Origin: Flemingiibacterium sp045636145
GTDB taxonomy: Bacteria > Bacillota > Clostridia > Oscillospirales > CAG-272
Length of the DNA: 64,000 nucleotides
Reading direction: 5' to 3'
Assembly (NCBI GenBank): GCA_045636145.1
Contig: JAZTWV010000042.1
Location: 15,690-79,689, forward strand
The notes beneath the pieces were generated by a model. That model had not been told where the DNA came from and did not search any database. It saw only the letters and a list, made by a program, of their open reading frames with translations. The first letter of the stretch is position 1. Every line of letters starts with the position of its first letter. A program made the position numbers and the translations under genes. This document shows, piece by piece, positions 6,919-15,584 of the stretch.

Positions 6919-8556
6919 ATGAAGTCAAACCAAAATATCAATAAAATCACTGCGCTCTACTGCCGTCTCAGCAAGGATGATCTGCTGGGTGGCGACAGCT
7001 ACAGCATACAGAATCAACGCTCCATGCTCACGGAGTATGCTGTTAAGAATGGATTTACTAACACTCGCGTATTTATCGATGACGGTTACTCCGGCGCAAA
7101 CTACGACCGCCCCGGTTTCCAGGAAATGTTCGAGCTGATGACCGAGGGAGAGATTGGTGTGCTTATCACCAAAGACCTCTCCCGTCTCGGCAGAAATTAT
7201 ATCGAAACGGGTATGTATATCGAGTCCATCTTCCCACAGCTTGGTGTGCGGTACATCGCCATCGCTGATGGTGTCGATACTGCTTACAACATGGGAGACG
7301 ACATCATGCCGTTCAAGAATCTCTTCAACGAGTACCACGTCAAAGAAACCAGCAAGAAAGTTCGAATGGCGTTTCAGACAATGGCACGCCGAGGAGAACG
7401 CCTTGCTTCGCGTGCTCCGTTCGGTTACAAGAAGGATCCGGAGAATCCAAAGAAAATCATCATCGACGAAGCCGCCGCTGCAGTGGTCAGACACATCTTT
7501 GATCTGTGTGTTGCTGGTAAAGGTCCGAGTCAGATCGCACGCCAGCTGGAAGCAGAGAAAGTGTACACACCGAGTATGTATGAATACATGGAGACCGGTG
7601 TACGGCTGACAAACTTTAACGAGGACAGACCTTACGGCTGGGCATCGGATAGTGTTTCAGATATTCTTGAGCGCGAGGACTACATCGGCAACACAGTCAA
7701 CTGTAAATATACCACACTGTCGTATAAGCATAAGAAACGGATCGAGCGTCCCGAAAGCGAACAGATGCGCATAGAACATTCCCATGAACCGATTATCGAT
7801 GAACATACTTGGAAGCTGGTGCAGGAGCTTCGTTCCAACAAGCGCAGGCCCAACAAGATGGATGGCCTTGACAAGTATTCAGGGCTATTATTCTGCGAGG
7901 ATTGCGGTTCGAAGATGTACTTCGTCCGAGGGAGAACCATCAAGCCTGAAGCATTCTGCTTTGTGTGCAGTAAATACCACAAGCATAACACGGTGGAGAA
8001 ATGCACGCCGCACACCATCCGCGCAGGCGTACTCGACACGATTGTGCTTGCGGAGCTAAACCGAGCGATCCGTTATGCGAGATCGAACAAGGAGAAGTTC
8101 ATCGAAGCGGCTATGCAGAAAAGCACCGCTCAGGCTCGGCGAGAGCTGGCGGCACTTCAGAGTGAGTATAATACGCTGATGAACCGTAAAAATGTTCTGA
8201 GCACGCTGTTCAAGCGGCTTTACGAGGACAACGTCATCGGCCGCATCAACGATGAGCAATTTCGGATGCTGTCTTCCGATTACAATGAGGAACAGGCTGA
8301 CATTATGGAGAAACTGCCTGCGATTGAGAAACAAATGGAAGCACTGAAGGATCAATCCACCGGCGCAGAACGGTTCGTAGAATTGGCACGGAAGTACACC
8401 AATATCACCGAGCTGACACCGGAGATACTCAATACGATGATTGATAAGATCATCATTGGTGAGCGGGAAAGCAGACATTCCAAAAAGAATGTCAAGCAGA
8501 AGATTCGGATACTATTCAAGGGATTCGGTGAGCTGGACGACCTTATGTGCGTATAA
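6919..8556 (+). CDS. Large serine recombinase (TnpX-like)
   Basis: This 545-residue site-specific recombinase should integrate and excise the element by making 5'-phosphoserine links at short attachment sites. The resolvase-type catalytic domain covers residues 10-155, with YCRLS giving the nucleophile Ser18 and LSRLGRN the active-site arginines. A recombinase DNA-binding domain follows (about 160-300), then a zinc ribbon with Cys326, Cys329, Cys350 (or 347) and Cys362, a coiled coil (about 380-455) and a C-terminal DUF4368-like end (KIIIGERESRH). All key residues are present, so it is probably active. It is the last gene of the element, reads towards its right boundary and has an AGAGGAGG site eight bases from the ATG. 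Confidence 0.93.
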   Translation: MKSNQNINKITALYCRLSKDDLLGGDSYSIQNQRSMLTEYAVKNGFTNTRVFIDDGYSGANYDRPGFQEMFELMTEGEIGVLITKDLSRLGRNYIETGMYIESIFPQLGVRYIAIADGVDTAYNMGDDIMPFKNLFNEYHVKETSKKVRMAFQTMARRGERLASRAPFGYKKDPENPKKIIIDEAAAAVVRHIFDLCVAGKGPSQIARQLEAEKVYTPSMYEYMETGVRLTNFNEDRPYGWASDSVSDILEREDYIGNTVNCKYTTLSYKHKKRIERPESEQMRIEHSHEPIIDEHTWKLVQELRSNKRRPNKMDGLDKYSGLLFCEDCGSKMYFVRGRTIKPEAFCFVCSKYHKHNTVEKCTPHTIRAGVLDTIVLAELNRAIRYARSNKEKFIEAAMQKSTAQARRELAALQSEYNTLMNRKNVLSTLFKRLYEDNVIGRINDEQFRMLSSDYNEEQADIMEKLPAIEKQMEALKDQSTGAERFVELARKYTNITELTPEILNTMIDKIIIGERESRHSKKNVKQKIRILFKGFGELDDLMCV

Positions 8557-8579
8557 CGGCAAAATCCCCACAAAAAGCG

Positions 8580-8611
8580 ATAGGAGATATGGATTTCTCC
8601 ATATCTCCTAT
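8580..8611 (+). terminator. Strong hairpin after the recombinase gene
   Basis: ATAGGAGATATGGA (8580-8593) and its perfect complement (8598-8611) flank a TTTC loop, 24 bases after the stop codon. No U-run follows, so it may stabilise the mRNA end or be part of an attachment region instead of a classical terminator. Confidence 0.5.
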
Positions 8612-8626
8612 GCCCCGGACGGCTAT

Positions 8627-8636
8627 ATTGGGATAA
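8627..8636 (+). repeat. Candidate right attachment-site core
   Basis: Second copy of ATTGGGATAA (first at 1719-1728), followed 35 bases on by CGCTCGTT as in the left flank. Confidence 0.3.
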
Positions 8637-8758
8637 CATCCCTATTCGTAGCTGCCGTAGCCGCTCGTTATTTTTGTATCTGAAAATTTTCCCACTGAGG
8701 CTCATAAGATGGAACAACAACCGCAAATCACAAAAAAAGAAAATATTACCGCTTTCTC

Positions 8759-8787
8759 TTGCTATATCACTAAAATTGTGCTATAAT
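8759..8787 (+). promoter_or_regulatory. Promoter of the sugar-type ABC operon
   Basis: TTGCTA (8759-8764) and TATAAT (8782-8787) have a 17-base spacer. Transcription should begin near 8794, inside or next to the following palindrome. Confidence 0.75.
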
Positions 8788-8797
8788 AAAATAAACA

Positions 8798-8815
8798 GCC
8801 GCAATGCATTGCGGC
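8798..8815. promoter_or_regulatory. 18-bp perfect palindrome at the transcription start (likely operator)
   Basis: GCCGCAATGCATTGCGGC is a perfect palindrome just downstream of the -10 box and 25 bases before the first gene. Its position and symmetry fit a repressor operator of LacI/GntR size. The repressor is not identified; as RNA it could also form a short hairpin. Confidence 0.55.
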
Positions 8816-8839
8816 AGGATTATTTAAGGATGTGATATT

Positions 8840-9931
8840 TTGAAGGTCGTTCTTTCTGATCTTACCAAAAAATTCCCTTCAAGGAACAAAAAAATTGCCC
8901 CCGATGTTACGGCGGTAAATAAATTTGATTTTGAGATTCCCGACGGTGCGCTTGTGGGTCTGCTTGGTCCGTCCGGATGCGGTAAAAGCACCACTCTTAA
9001 TCTGATAAGCGGACTTCTTAAGCCTACCGAGGGAAAAATATTTTTCGGAGACGAGGATGTAACTGAGCTTCCGCCGGAAAAGCGCGGAGTCGGACTTGTT
9101 TTCCAGAATTATGCTCTGTATCCCCATCTCACGGTAATGCAGAATATTATCTTCCCTCTCGGAAATCTTAAAGGCAAGGACCGACTCACCAAGGCCGAGA
9201 TGCGCGAGAAGGCACTTGAAATCGCAAAGCTCGTTGAAATAGACACTCTCATGGACAGAAAGCCCGGCGAGCTGTCAGGCGGTCAGCAGCAGCGCGTTGC
9301 CATCGCAAGAGCACTCGTTAAAATGCCGCGCGTACTTCTTCTTGATGAACCGCTTTCAAACCTCGATGCAAGACTTCGCCTTGCAACTCGCGAGGAAATA
9401 AAGCGCATACAGCGCAAGACCGGCATAACCACCATATTCGTCACCCACGACCAGGACGAGGCTATGAGCATATCCGACCTTATCGTGGTTATGAAGGACG
9501 GTGTGGTACAGCAAATAGGCAAGCCGCAGGAGGTCTACGACGACCCGTGCAGTCTGTTTGTTGCAAAATTCCTCGGCACACCGCCAATCAACGTGTTCGA
9601 CGGAGTTGTGCGTGACGGCGGCGTGTATATCGGCTCTGAGCGTGTAATTGACGCACCTTCGGCAACTGACGGCGAGGTATACGTTGGCGTCCGCCCTGAG
9701 GGATTCACCATTTCAGGTAACGGTGCTCTTTCCTGTGAGCTTAAAGCAGTTGAGGTAATGGGACGCGACATAAGCATCGTATCCGAGAATCCTCACTGTT
9801 CCGCTCCCATACGCTCAATTATAAGTGCTGAGGACACCCCTTCGGTTGGCACAAAATCCGTATCTTTCAATCTGAAACCCGGCAAGGTCTTTATCTTTGA
9901 TAAGACCACAGAAGCGCGTATTAAGATTTGA
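8840..9931 (+). CDS. ABC importer ATP-binding subunit, MalK/UgpC type
   Basis: This 363-residue ATPase would power the importer encoded by the next three genes. Visible motifs are Walker A GPSGCGKST (residues 43-51), Q-loop VFQNYALYPHLTV, signature LSGGQQQR near residue 145, Walker B LLLDEPLSNLD and the switch VTHDQDEA. A C-terminal OB-type regulatory domain (about 240-363) is typical of the MalK/UgpC group, so a carbohydrate, polyol or glycerophosphodiester substrate is likely. The start is TTG at 8840 after AAGGA; no better start is near. The shared ATPase being first in the operon is somewhat unusual, as many such transporters use a distant ATPase gene. Confidence 0.92.
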   Translation: MKVVLSDLTKKFPSRNKKIAPDVTAVNKFDFEIPDGALVGLLGPSGCGKSTTLNLISGLLKPTEGKIFFGDEDVTELPPEKRGVGLVFQNYALYPHLTVMQNIIFPLGNLKGKDRLTKAEMREKALEIAKLVEIDTLMDRKPGELSGGQQQRVAIARALVKMPRVLLLDEPLSNLDARLRLATREEIKRIQRKTGITTIFVTHDQDEAMSISDLIVVMKDGVVQQIGKPQEVYDDPCSLFVAKFLGTPPINVFDGVVRDGGVYIGSERVIDAPSATDGEVYVGVRPEGFTISGNGALSCELKAVEVMGRDISIVSENPHCSAPIRSIISAEDTPSVGTKSVSFNLKPGKVFIFDKTTEARIKI

Positions 9932-9941
9932 GGTTAACGCC

Positions 9942-10832
9942 ATGGAACAAAAAAGCTATAAAGCGTGGCTATATCTTCTGCCCGCGGTACTGTTTCTCGG
10001 AGTATTTATGGTCTATCCGCTTATAGATGTTTTCATCTATTCTGTGGAAGAAGGCTTCAACTCCTCCTCACAGACCTATTCCGGTGTGGGACTCTACAAT
10101 TATTCCTACATCCTGCGCGACCCCTATTTCATTCAGGCACTGAAAAACACCTTTATTCTCGTTATCATAACCGTGCCTGTGTCAACAGCGCTGTCGCTTT
10201 TAATTTCAGTGGGACTAAGCTCTATTGAAAAGCTCCGCAATCTCTTTCAGACTGTATATTTTCTCCCCTATGTAACAAATACGCTGGCTGTAGGACTTGT
10301 GTTTATGATACTGTTTAAACCCACCGCATATTCCGACGGTCTTGTGAACCTTATTTTAGGTTTCTTCGGTGCATCCCCCATTGATTTCATCGAAGGACCG
10401 TACTATGCAAAAATGCTTGTGCTCTGCATTTACACCGTATGGGTTGTAATGCCGTTTAAGATACTCATCCTCACAAGCGCGCTTGCTTCCGTAAACCGCG
10501 ACTACTACAACGCTGCAAAGGTAGACGGCACATCAAAGCTTCGCATTTTCTTCAAAATAACACTGCCTATGATATCTCCCATGCTTTTCTACCTCATAAT
10601 AACAGGCTTCATCGGTGCATTTAAAGCGTACAGCGATGCTGTGGCACTTTTCGGCACGGAGCTTAATGTTGCCGAGATGAATACTATAGTAGGCTATGTT
10701 TATGATATGCTTTACGGAGAGGGAGGCGGATTCCCGTCATATGCCTCTGCGGCGGCAGTTGTGCTGTTCTTCATCGTGCTGACCATCACCTGCATAAATC
10801 TGATAGTCAGCAAAAAGCACGTACATTATTAA
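9942..10832 (+). CDS. ABC importer permease, MalF/UgpA type
   Basis: This 296-residue inner permease subunit has about six membrane helices and the EAA-type cytoplasmic loop AAKVDGTSKLRIFFKITLP, which docks onto the ATPase. It follows the ATPase gene by ten bases, with GAGGTTAAC before ATG 9942; an upstream in-frame ATG overlapping the ATPase gene has no such site. It would pair with the next gene product as a heterodimeric channel. The substrate cannot be read from the sequence. Confidence 0.9.
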   Translation: MEQKSYKAWLYLLPAVLFLGVFMVYPLIDVFIYSVEEGFNSSSQTYSGVGLYNYSYILRDPYFIQALKNTFILVIITVPVSTALSLLISVGLSSIEKLRNLFQTVYFLPYVTNTLAVGLVFMILFKPTAYSDGLVNLILGFFGASPIDFIEGPYYAKMLVLCIYTVWVVMPFKILILTSALASVNRDYYNAAKVDGTSKLRIFFKITLPMISPMLFYLIITGFIGAFKAYSDAVALFGTELNVAEMNTIVGYVYDMLYGEGGGFPSYASAAAVVLFFIVLTITCINLIVSKKHVHY

Positions 10833-10846
10833 ACCGAGGTGTGGAT

Positions 10847-11713
10847 ATGAGCAAAGAAAAAAATAAAATAACCTTTGCCGAACTTCGGAGTAAGGCTGGC
10901 AAAACAATACTGTATGTGCTGCTCTCTGCATGGGCAGTTATCGTCCTCTTCCCCTTTTATTGGATGCTCCTTACAAGCGTAAAAAGCTACGGCTCGTACA
11001 ATGCGGAGTATATTCCGAAATTTTTCACCCTGTCCCCAACCTTTGAAAACTATATTGAAGCGTTTAAAGCCGTTCCTCTTGACAGATATTTTCTCAACAC
11101 CGTAATCTTTACTGTAGTGACCACCGCGCTCATGCTTCTTGTTATCATCCCTGCGGCGTTTGCATTTGCAAGACTTGAGTTCAGGGGCAAGAACTTGGTA
11201 TTCACCCTGTTTCTCGCTCTCATGATGATACCAAATGAGCTTGTGATCATAACAAACTTCATGACCATCACCAATCTTGACCTTAGAAACACCTTCACGG
11301 GACTTATTCTTCCGTCGGTAACATCGGTATTCTACATTTATCTTTTAAAGGAAAACTTCGCGCAGATTCCAGATGAGCTTTACTATGCGGCAAAGGTGGA
11401 CGGCACATCTGATATGAAGTATCTTCTTCGTGTGATGCTCCCAATATGCCGACCTACCGTCATAACAGTAACTATACTCAAGGTGATAGAATGCTGGAAT
11501 TCCTATATCTGGCCCCGTCTTATCACCGACGATCAGGCATATTTCCTCGTATCCAACGGAATACAGGAGATACGCGAAAACGGCTTCGGACGCGAGAATA
11601 TCCCGGCTATGATGGCGGCAGTAGTGGTTATATCAGTGCCGCTGATAGTTATATTCATTATTTTCCGCAAAAAGATAATGGCAGGCGTTGCAAGAGGAGG
11701 TACAAAGGGATGA
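10847..11713 (+). CDS. ABC importer permease, MalG/UgpE type
   Basis: This 288-residue partner permease has six predicted membrane helices, the family-typical FPFYWMLLTSVK segment after the first helix, and the EAA-loop AAKVDGTSDMKYLLRVMLP. ATG 10847 is preferred to GTG 10841 because GAGGTG serves as its binding site. It overlaps the next gene by four bases (ATGA), which indicates translational coupling with the binding protein. Confidence 0.9.
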   Translation: MSKEKNKITFAELRSKAGKTILYVLLSAWAVIVLFPFYWMLLTSVKSYGSYNAEYIPKFFTLSPTFENYIEAFKAVPLDRYFLNTVIFTVVTTALMLLVIIPAAFAFARLEFRGKNLVFTLFLALMMIPNELVIITNFMTITNLDLRNTFTGLILPSVTSVFYIYLLKENFAQIPDELYYAAKVDGTSDMKYLLRVMLPICRPTVITVTILKVIECWNSYIWPRLITDDQAYFLVSNGIQEIRENGFGRENIPAMMAAVVVISVPLIVIFIIFRKKIMAGVARGGTKG

Positions 11714-13302
11714 TAAAACGAATTTTCTCCTCTGCGGCGACACTTTGTGCCGCACTGCTGCTCCTCACGTCCTGTCACGGCGCAAAGGAATCCATCGCAT
11801 TCACACTTCCGGAGGAATTTGACGACAGCAGAACTTATGAAATCACCTTTTGGGCAAAAAACGACACAAACATGACCCAGGTGAACATTTACAACAAGGC
11901 TATCGAGGATTTTGAAGCAATTTATCCCAATATAGATGTAAATCTCCGCCTTTACACGGACTACGGCAGAATATATCAGGATGTGCTCACCAATATTGCC
12001 ACCGGCACTACTCCAAACGTATGTATCACATATCCCGACCACATTGCAACATACATGACGGGCGAAAATACGGTTGTACCTGTTGGCGAGCTGTTTGGTG
12101 ACAAAAAGTACGGTCTTGGCGGAAGTGAGGTGCGCTTTGATTCACCAACTCTTGATGAAATAGTGCCGAAATTCCTTGAGGAATGTAGGCTCCTTGGCGA
12201 ATACTACGCCGTTCCCTATATGCGCTCAACGGAAGCCTGCTATGTGAACAAAACCTATGTGGAGTCGCTTGGCTACACACTTCCCGATGTGCTGACGTGG
12301 GACTTTGTGTGGGAGGTTTCCGCCAAAGCCGCAGAAAAGGATGCCGACGGCAATTTCAAGGTGAACGGACAGAAAACCATGCTTCCATTCATCTACAAGT
12401 CTACCGACAATATGATGATATGTATGCTAAAGCAACTTTCTGCCGATTATTCCACGGAATCCGGCGAAATTCTCATCTTCAACGATACAACAAAATCTCT
12501 GCTGACGGAAATTGCCGGACACACCAAGAAAGGCGCATTTTCCACCTTTAAAATATCCGGATATCCTGCGAATTTCCTTAACGCAGGACAGTGCATTTTC
12601 GCCATAGATTCAACGGCAGGTGCTACCTGGATGGGAAGTGACGCTCCCCTTATTGATATCAGCGAGGATAATCTTGTAAGCTTCGAAACTGTTGTAATGC
12701 CAATCCCTCAGTTTGATCCGTCAAATCCTCAGATGATATCGCAAGGACCGTCCATGTGTATCTTCAATAAGGAAGACAAACAAGAAGTGCTTGCATCCTG
12801 GCTGTTCATGCAGTATATGCTGACAAACGATGTGCAGATAGCCTATTCGCAGACCGAGGGCTATGTTCCCGTAACGCTTAAGGCGCAAAAGTCCGCAGAG
12901 TACACGGATTATCTGTCCCGTGCCGGCGAGGACAATGATTTTTACTACAGCATAAAGCTTGACGCGGCAAAGCTTCTTCTTGACAATGTAGACAATACAT
13001 TCACGACCCATGTATTCAACGGCTCGGCATCCCTTCGCGATGCGGCAGGACAGCTTATTGAAAATGTGACAAAGTCCGTAAAACGAAAGCAAACGGTAGA
13101 CGACAAATATATTGATGAGCTGTACACCAATATGAATTCCCTCTACCGCCTTGACAGCACGGAGCTTTCCGAAACCGACACCGAAAGTCTCGGTCCCCTG
13201 CCTGCGGAGTCAATTATGCTACTTGCCGCACTATCGGGGGCATGGGTGCTGATAATATTGTACACTACGCGCGAAATTATAAAAAAACGAAAAAAATCAT
13301 AG
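11710..13302 (+). CDS. Extracellular solute-binding lipoprotein with a C-terminal membrane helix
   Basis: This 530-residue protein captures the substrate for the preceding permeases. The N-terminal signal ends in lipobox LTSC, so Cys carries the lipid anchor. The body (about 40-480) matches family 1 solute-binding proteins: a periplasmic-type fold with ITFWAKND and a late FMQYMLTND motif. Unusually, the last 35 residues form a membrane helix (LLAALSGAWVLIILY) followed by a basic tail, so the protein is anchored at both ends. The coding region starts inside the stop of the permease gene with GAGGAGG upstream. Substrate is unknown; a sugar or oligosaccharide is likely from the transporter class. 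Confidence 0.88.
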   Translation: MIKRIFSSAATLCAALLLLTSCHGAKESIAFTLPEEFDDSRTYEITFWAKNDTNMTQVNIYNKAIEDFEAIYPNIDVNLRLYTDYGRIYQDVLTNIATGTTPNVCITYPDHIATYMTGENTVVPVGELFGDKKYGLGGSEVRFDSPTLDEIVPKFLEECRLLGEYYAVPYMRSTEACYVNKTYVESLGYTLPDVLTWDFVWEVSAKAAEKDADGNFKVNGQKTMLPFIYKSTDNMMICMLKQLSADYSTESGEILIFNDTTKSLLTEIAGHTKKGAFSTFKISGYPANFLNAGQCIFAIDSTAGATWMGSDAPLIDISEDNLVSFETVVMPIPQFDPSNPQMISQGPSMCIFNKEDKQEVLASWLFMQYMLTNDVQIAYSQTEGYVPVTLKAQKSAEYTDYLSRAGEDNDFYYSIKLDAAKLLLDNVDNTFTTHVFNGSASLRDAAGQLIENVTKSVKRKQTVDDKYIDELYTNMNSLYRLDSTELSETDTESLGPLPAESIMLLAALSGAWVLIILYTTREIIKKRKKS

Positions 13303-13309
13303 TTTTCTC

Positions 13310-13337
13310 TTGACTTTTTCCAAAAAACGTATATAAT
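13310..13337 (+). promoter_or_regulatory. Promoter of the lipoprotein gene
   Basis: TTGACT (13310-13315) and TATAAT (13332-13337) have a 16-base spacer, just after the solute-binding protein stop codon. A second AT-rich TATAAT-like run follows. Confidence 0.65.
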
Positions 13338-13400
13338 AATATTATATAATTTCTATTATATATTTCTTATTTCTTTTTATTACCTAAAGGAGAACTAACA

Positions 13401-14195
13401 ATGAAAAAGATTATTGCTTCCCTTCTCGCGCTTACACTGGCTCTTTCCATGGCTGCGTGCGTTGACAATGCTAACGATGGCAACGACACTGATACCACTG
13501 CTGATACCGCAGTTGACACTGCTGTTGATACTGCAGAGGATACTACTGCTGATACCGCTGCTGACACTGAGCCTGTCGACGAAGTAAAGGTTATGACCTA
13601 TGCTGAGTACGATGCAGCTGAGCTTGACGCTGAAGTAGTTATTGAAGCTTATGTACAGGCAAAGCAGTCTTGGTGGGATAACAAGGCTACCATCTACACC
13701 CAGGATCAGGACGGCGCATACTTCATCTATGAGATGACCTGCACCGAGGAAGATTACGAGAAACTCGTTCCCGGCACAAAGATCAGAGTTACCGGCTTCA
13801 AGACCGCTTGGGAAGGCGAAGTTGAGATCGCATCCGGCGCTACCTTTGAGATCATCGAGGGTGACACCTATGTTGCTGAGCCTGTTGATCTTACCGACAA
13901 GCTCGGAACCGAGGAGCTTATCAGCTACCAGAACCAGCTCGCACTCTTCAAGGGCATGACCGTTGAAGCTGTTGAGTTCAAGAACGGCACTCCCGGCGAC
14001 GACATCTATGTAACCCTTTCTAAGGACGGCGAGTCCTATGACTTCTGCGTTGAGTATTACCTCACCGGCACTGACACCGATGTATACAAGGCTGTCAGCG
14101 AGCTCTCTGCTGGCGATGTAGTTGACGTTGAAGGCTTCGTTTACTGGTATCAGGGTGTTAACCCCCACATCACCGCTGTAAGCGCTGCCGAGTAA
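13401..14195 (+). CDS. Lipoprotein with Thr/Asp-rich linker
   Basis: This 264-residue protein is lipid-anchored outside the membrane: signal peptide followed by lipobox SMAAC. Residues 24-58 are a spacer made of repeated DT and ADT units, and the rest is one or two acidic beta-rich domains, possibly OB-fold like (VIEAYVQAKQSWWDNKATIYTQDQ; GTKIRVTGFKTAW; GDVVDVEGFVYWY). The last pattern recalls nucleic-acid or small-ligand OB domains of clostridial lipoproteins. It has its own promoter and terminator, and strong codon bias towards common codons suggests high expression. I do not know its function. Confidence 0.85.
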   Translation: MKKIIASLLALTLALSMAACVDNANDGNDTDTTADTAVDTAVDTAEDTTADTAADTEPVDEVKVMTYAEYDAAELDAEVVIEAYVQAKQSWWDNKATIYTQDQDGAYFIYEMTCTEEDYEKLVPGTKIRVTGFKTAWEGEVEIASGATFEIIEGDTYVAEPVDLTDKLGTEELISYQNQLALFKGMTVEAVEFKNGTPGDDIYVTLSKDGESYDFCVEYYLTGTDTDVYKAVSELSAGDVVDVEGFVYWYQGVNPHITAVSAAE

Positions 14196-14210
14196 TATTT
14201 ATCGCATCCT

Positions 14211-14245
14211 AAAGGGCTGCCGCACACTTGATGCGGCAGCCCTTT
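14211..14245 (+). terminator. Terminator of the lipoprotein gene
   Basis: AAAGGGCTGCCGCA (14211-14224) is perfectly complementary to 14232-14245 around a seven-base loop. The 3' arm ends in TTT. Confidence 0.8.
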
Positions 14246-14376
14246 GACATCTAAAGGCTTGCAGAAACTTAAATGGGATACATCTTATGTAAAAGCTAAA
14301 TAATACACATATTGGCACAGCCCAAATGCACTATCGAATTTAATAAAATATGTATTAGAAAGGTATGGTCATAATT

Positions 14377-14949
14377 ATGATAAAAGAGCTGCTCTACAAA
14401 AATCGCACCTGCCGCACATTTGACGAGGGCCGAAAGATCACACGGGACGAGCTTCTCGACATGGTAGACTGCGCAAGAGTGACCCCTGCCGCGATGAACG
14501 TCCAGCCGCTTTCATACAGGCTTATCTATAAGGAGGCTGAGCTTGCCGAATTCCAGCCTCTTACAAAGTGGGGCGGCGCATTGCCGGAGCTTAATCTCCC
14601 ACCGATGGGACATCGTCCAACCGCGTTTATCGTCATATGCCAGGATACCAATAAATTCGGCGCGGCAGAAAAATTCGACCGCGATGTGGGTATTACCGCA
14701 ATGGCAATATATATGCGCGCGGCAGAGATGGGGCTTTCCGGCTGTATAATCGGTGCTTTTGATCGCGAGGCATCAAAGAGTATCCTCAAGCTGCCGGAGG
14801 GCGTAGTGCCGCTACTTGCAATAGGTCTTGGCAAGGAAGCAGAAGAGCGAAAAATCGTCCCCGTAAAAGACGGTGTTACACGGTATTACAGAGAAAACGG
14901 TATCCACTGCGTACCAAAGCGCGAGCTTTCGGATATCGTTATAGAATGA
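14377..14949 (+). CDS. Nitroreductase-family flavoprotein
   Basis: This 190-residue protein belongs to the FMN-dependent nitroreductase superfamily. It starts with the family pattern KNRTCRTFDEGRKITRDEL, has ARVTPAAMNVQPLSYR for FMN phosphate contacts, and ends with PEGVVPLLAIGLGK. The in vivo substrate is unknown. An in-frame ATG at 14365 touches its AGAAAGG site (one-base gap), so I prefer ATG 14377, which has a 13-base gap; the same layout recurs at other starts in this window. It is a single gene, convergent with the next. Confidence 0.85.
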   Translation: MIKELLYKNRTCRTFDEGRKITRDELLDMVDCARVTPAAMNVQPLSYRLIYKEAELAEFQPLTKWGGALPELNLPPMGHRPTAFIVICQDTNKFGAAEKFDRDVGITAMAIYMRAAEMGLSGCIIGAFDREASKSILKLPEGVVPLLAIGLGKEAEERKIVPVKDGVTRYYRENGIHCVPKRELSDIVIE

Positions 14950-14953
14950 TTAT

Positions 14954-15490
14954 CTAAAACACAAATTCTATCTGAGCATCCCCGGGCGGTTCATCGTGAA
15001 GATTTATTATGCGCCTGCCAAGCTTTCGCGCATAATTTACGGTATAGAGCGTTCCTCCGCCGGATGTCTTGTCTGCATAGACGCTGTTGTCCCAAAAGCA
15101 GATGCAGTATCTGCAGGCATCCACCATAGCGCGGTTTCTTTGGTGCATAACACCGCTATGATAATGGTCGCAGAGCACCTCCACAGAATCCGCACGCTCC
15201 ATAATATCATTGTACACTGCTATGTCGCTCGGTTTCCATCTTGCAGCCTGCTCCGGACACGGGAGCATAAGGTGAAGCTTTACATTATCACCGCGCTGTT
15301 TGTGGAACAGCACCGTAAGTGCGGAAATTGTGTCAAACCCAAGTGCCCCACCGCACACGAAATTTTCAATTCCGTGGCTTGCCATCCAATCTATTTCCAA
15401 ATTCAGTTTTTCAACAAGCCCGGGAAGCTTGGTATTATCAATTTTTCTGTGCCCCGTAAAACAGCACGCCTTTTCAATGTCGAATATCAT
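14954..15490 (-). CDS. SLOG-family (DUF1273-like) nucleotide-binding protein
   Basis: This 178-residue protein has CCFTGHRKI at the start, GGALGFDTIS in the middle and CICFWDNS plus TSGGGTLYTVNYA near the end. These are the conserved segments of the YpsA/DUF1273 branch of the SLOG superfamily, Rossmann-like proteins thought to bind nucleotide-type ligands. Its role is unknown, and no toxin or effector partner is fused or adjacent, so a conflict system is not indicated. ATG 15490 is chosen because GGAGA lies seven bases upstream. The gene converges on the nitroreductase gene with only four bases between stops. Confidence 0.8.
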   Translation of the reverse strand: MIFDIEKACCFTGHRKIDNTKLPGLVEKLNLEIDWMASHGIENFVCGGALGFDTISALTVLFHKQRGDNVKLHLMLPCPEQAARWKPSDIAVYNDIMERADSVEVLCDHYHSGVMHQRNRAMVDACRYCICFWDNSVYADKTSGGGTLYTVNYARKLGRRIINLHDEPPGDAQIEFVF

Positions 15491-15584
15491 ATCACCGTCT
15501 CCAAACAAATGTTCTGCATACAGTATAACATAAGTTCGGCGATTTGTAAATAGTTTTTCAAAAAAATTTTATTTAGGAGTAAAT

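Larger units (their letters stand above)
1719..8636 (+). mobile_element. Integrated element with large serine recombinase (boundaries approximate)
   Basis: This stretch holds a coherent accessory gene set all on one strand: DUF6809 protein, sigma-like protein, DUF927 ATPase, ribbon-helix-helix protein, small unknown protein and a large serine recombinase at the right end. Such recombinases usually sit at one end of their element. The limits given are a 10-base match, ATTGGGATAA, at 1719-1728 and 8627-8636; CGCTCGTT also follows in both flanks after 43 and 35 bases. No relaxase, capsid or coupling-protein gene is visible, so this is a small integrative element or a reduced one, not a full conjugative transposon or phage. 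The boundaries are inferred. Confidence 0.55.

Noticed and set aside
1719..8636. Prophage or full conjugative transposon
   Set aside because: No capsid, terminase, relaxase or type IV coupling genes are present in the interval.
13395..14168. 257-codon open frame opposite the Thr/Asp-rich lipoprotein
   Set aside because: It arises from repeated codons of the real gene, which has promoter, lipobox and terminator.
14954..15490. SLOG protein as part of an anti-phage system
   Set aside because: No effector, nuclease or membrane partner adjoins or is fused; neighbours are housekeeping-type genes.
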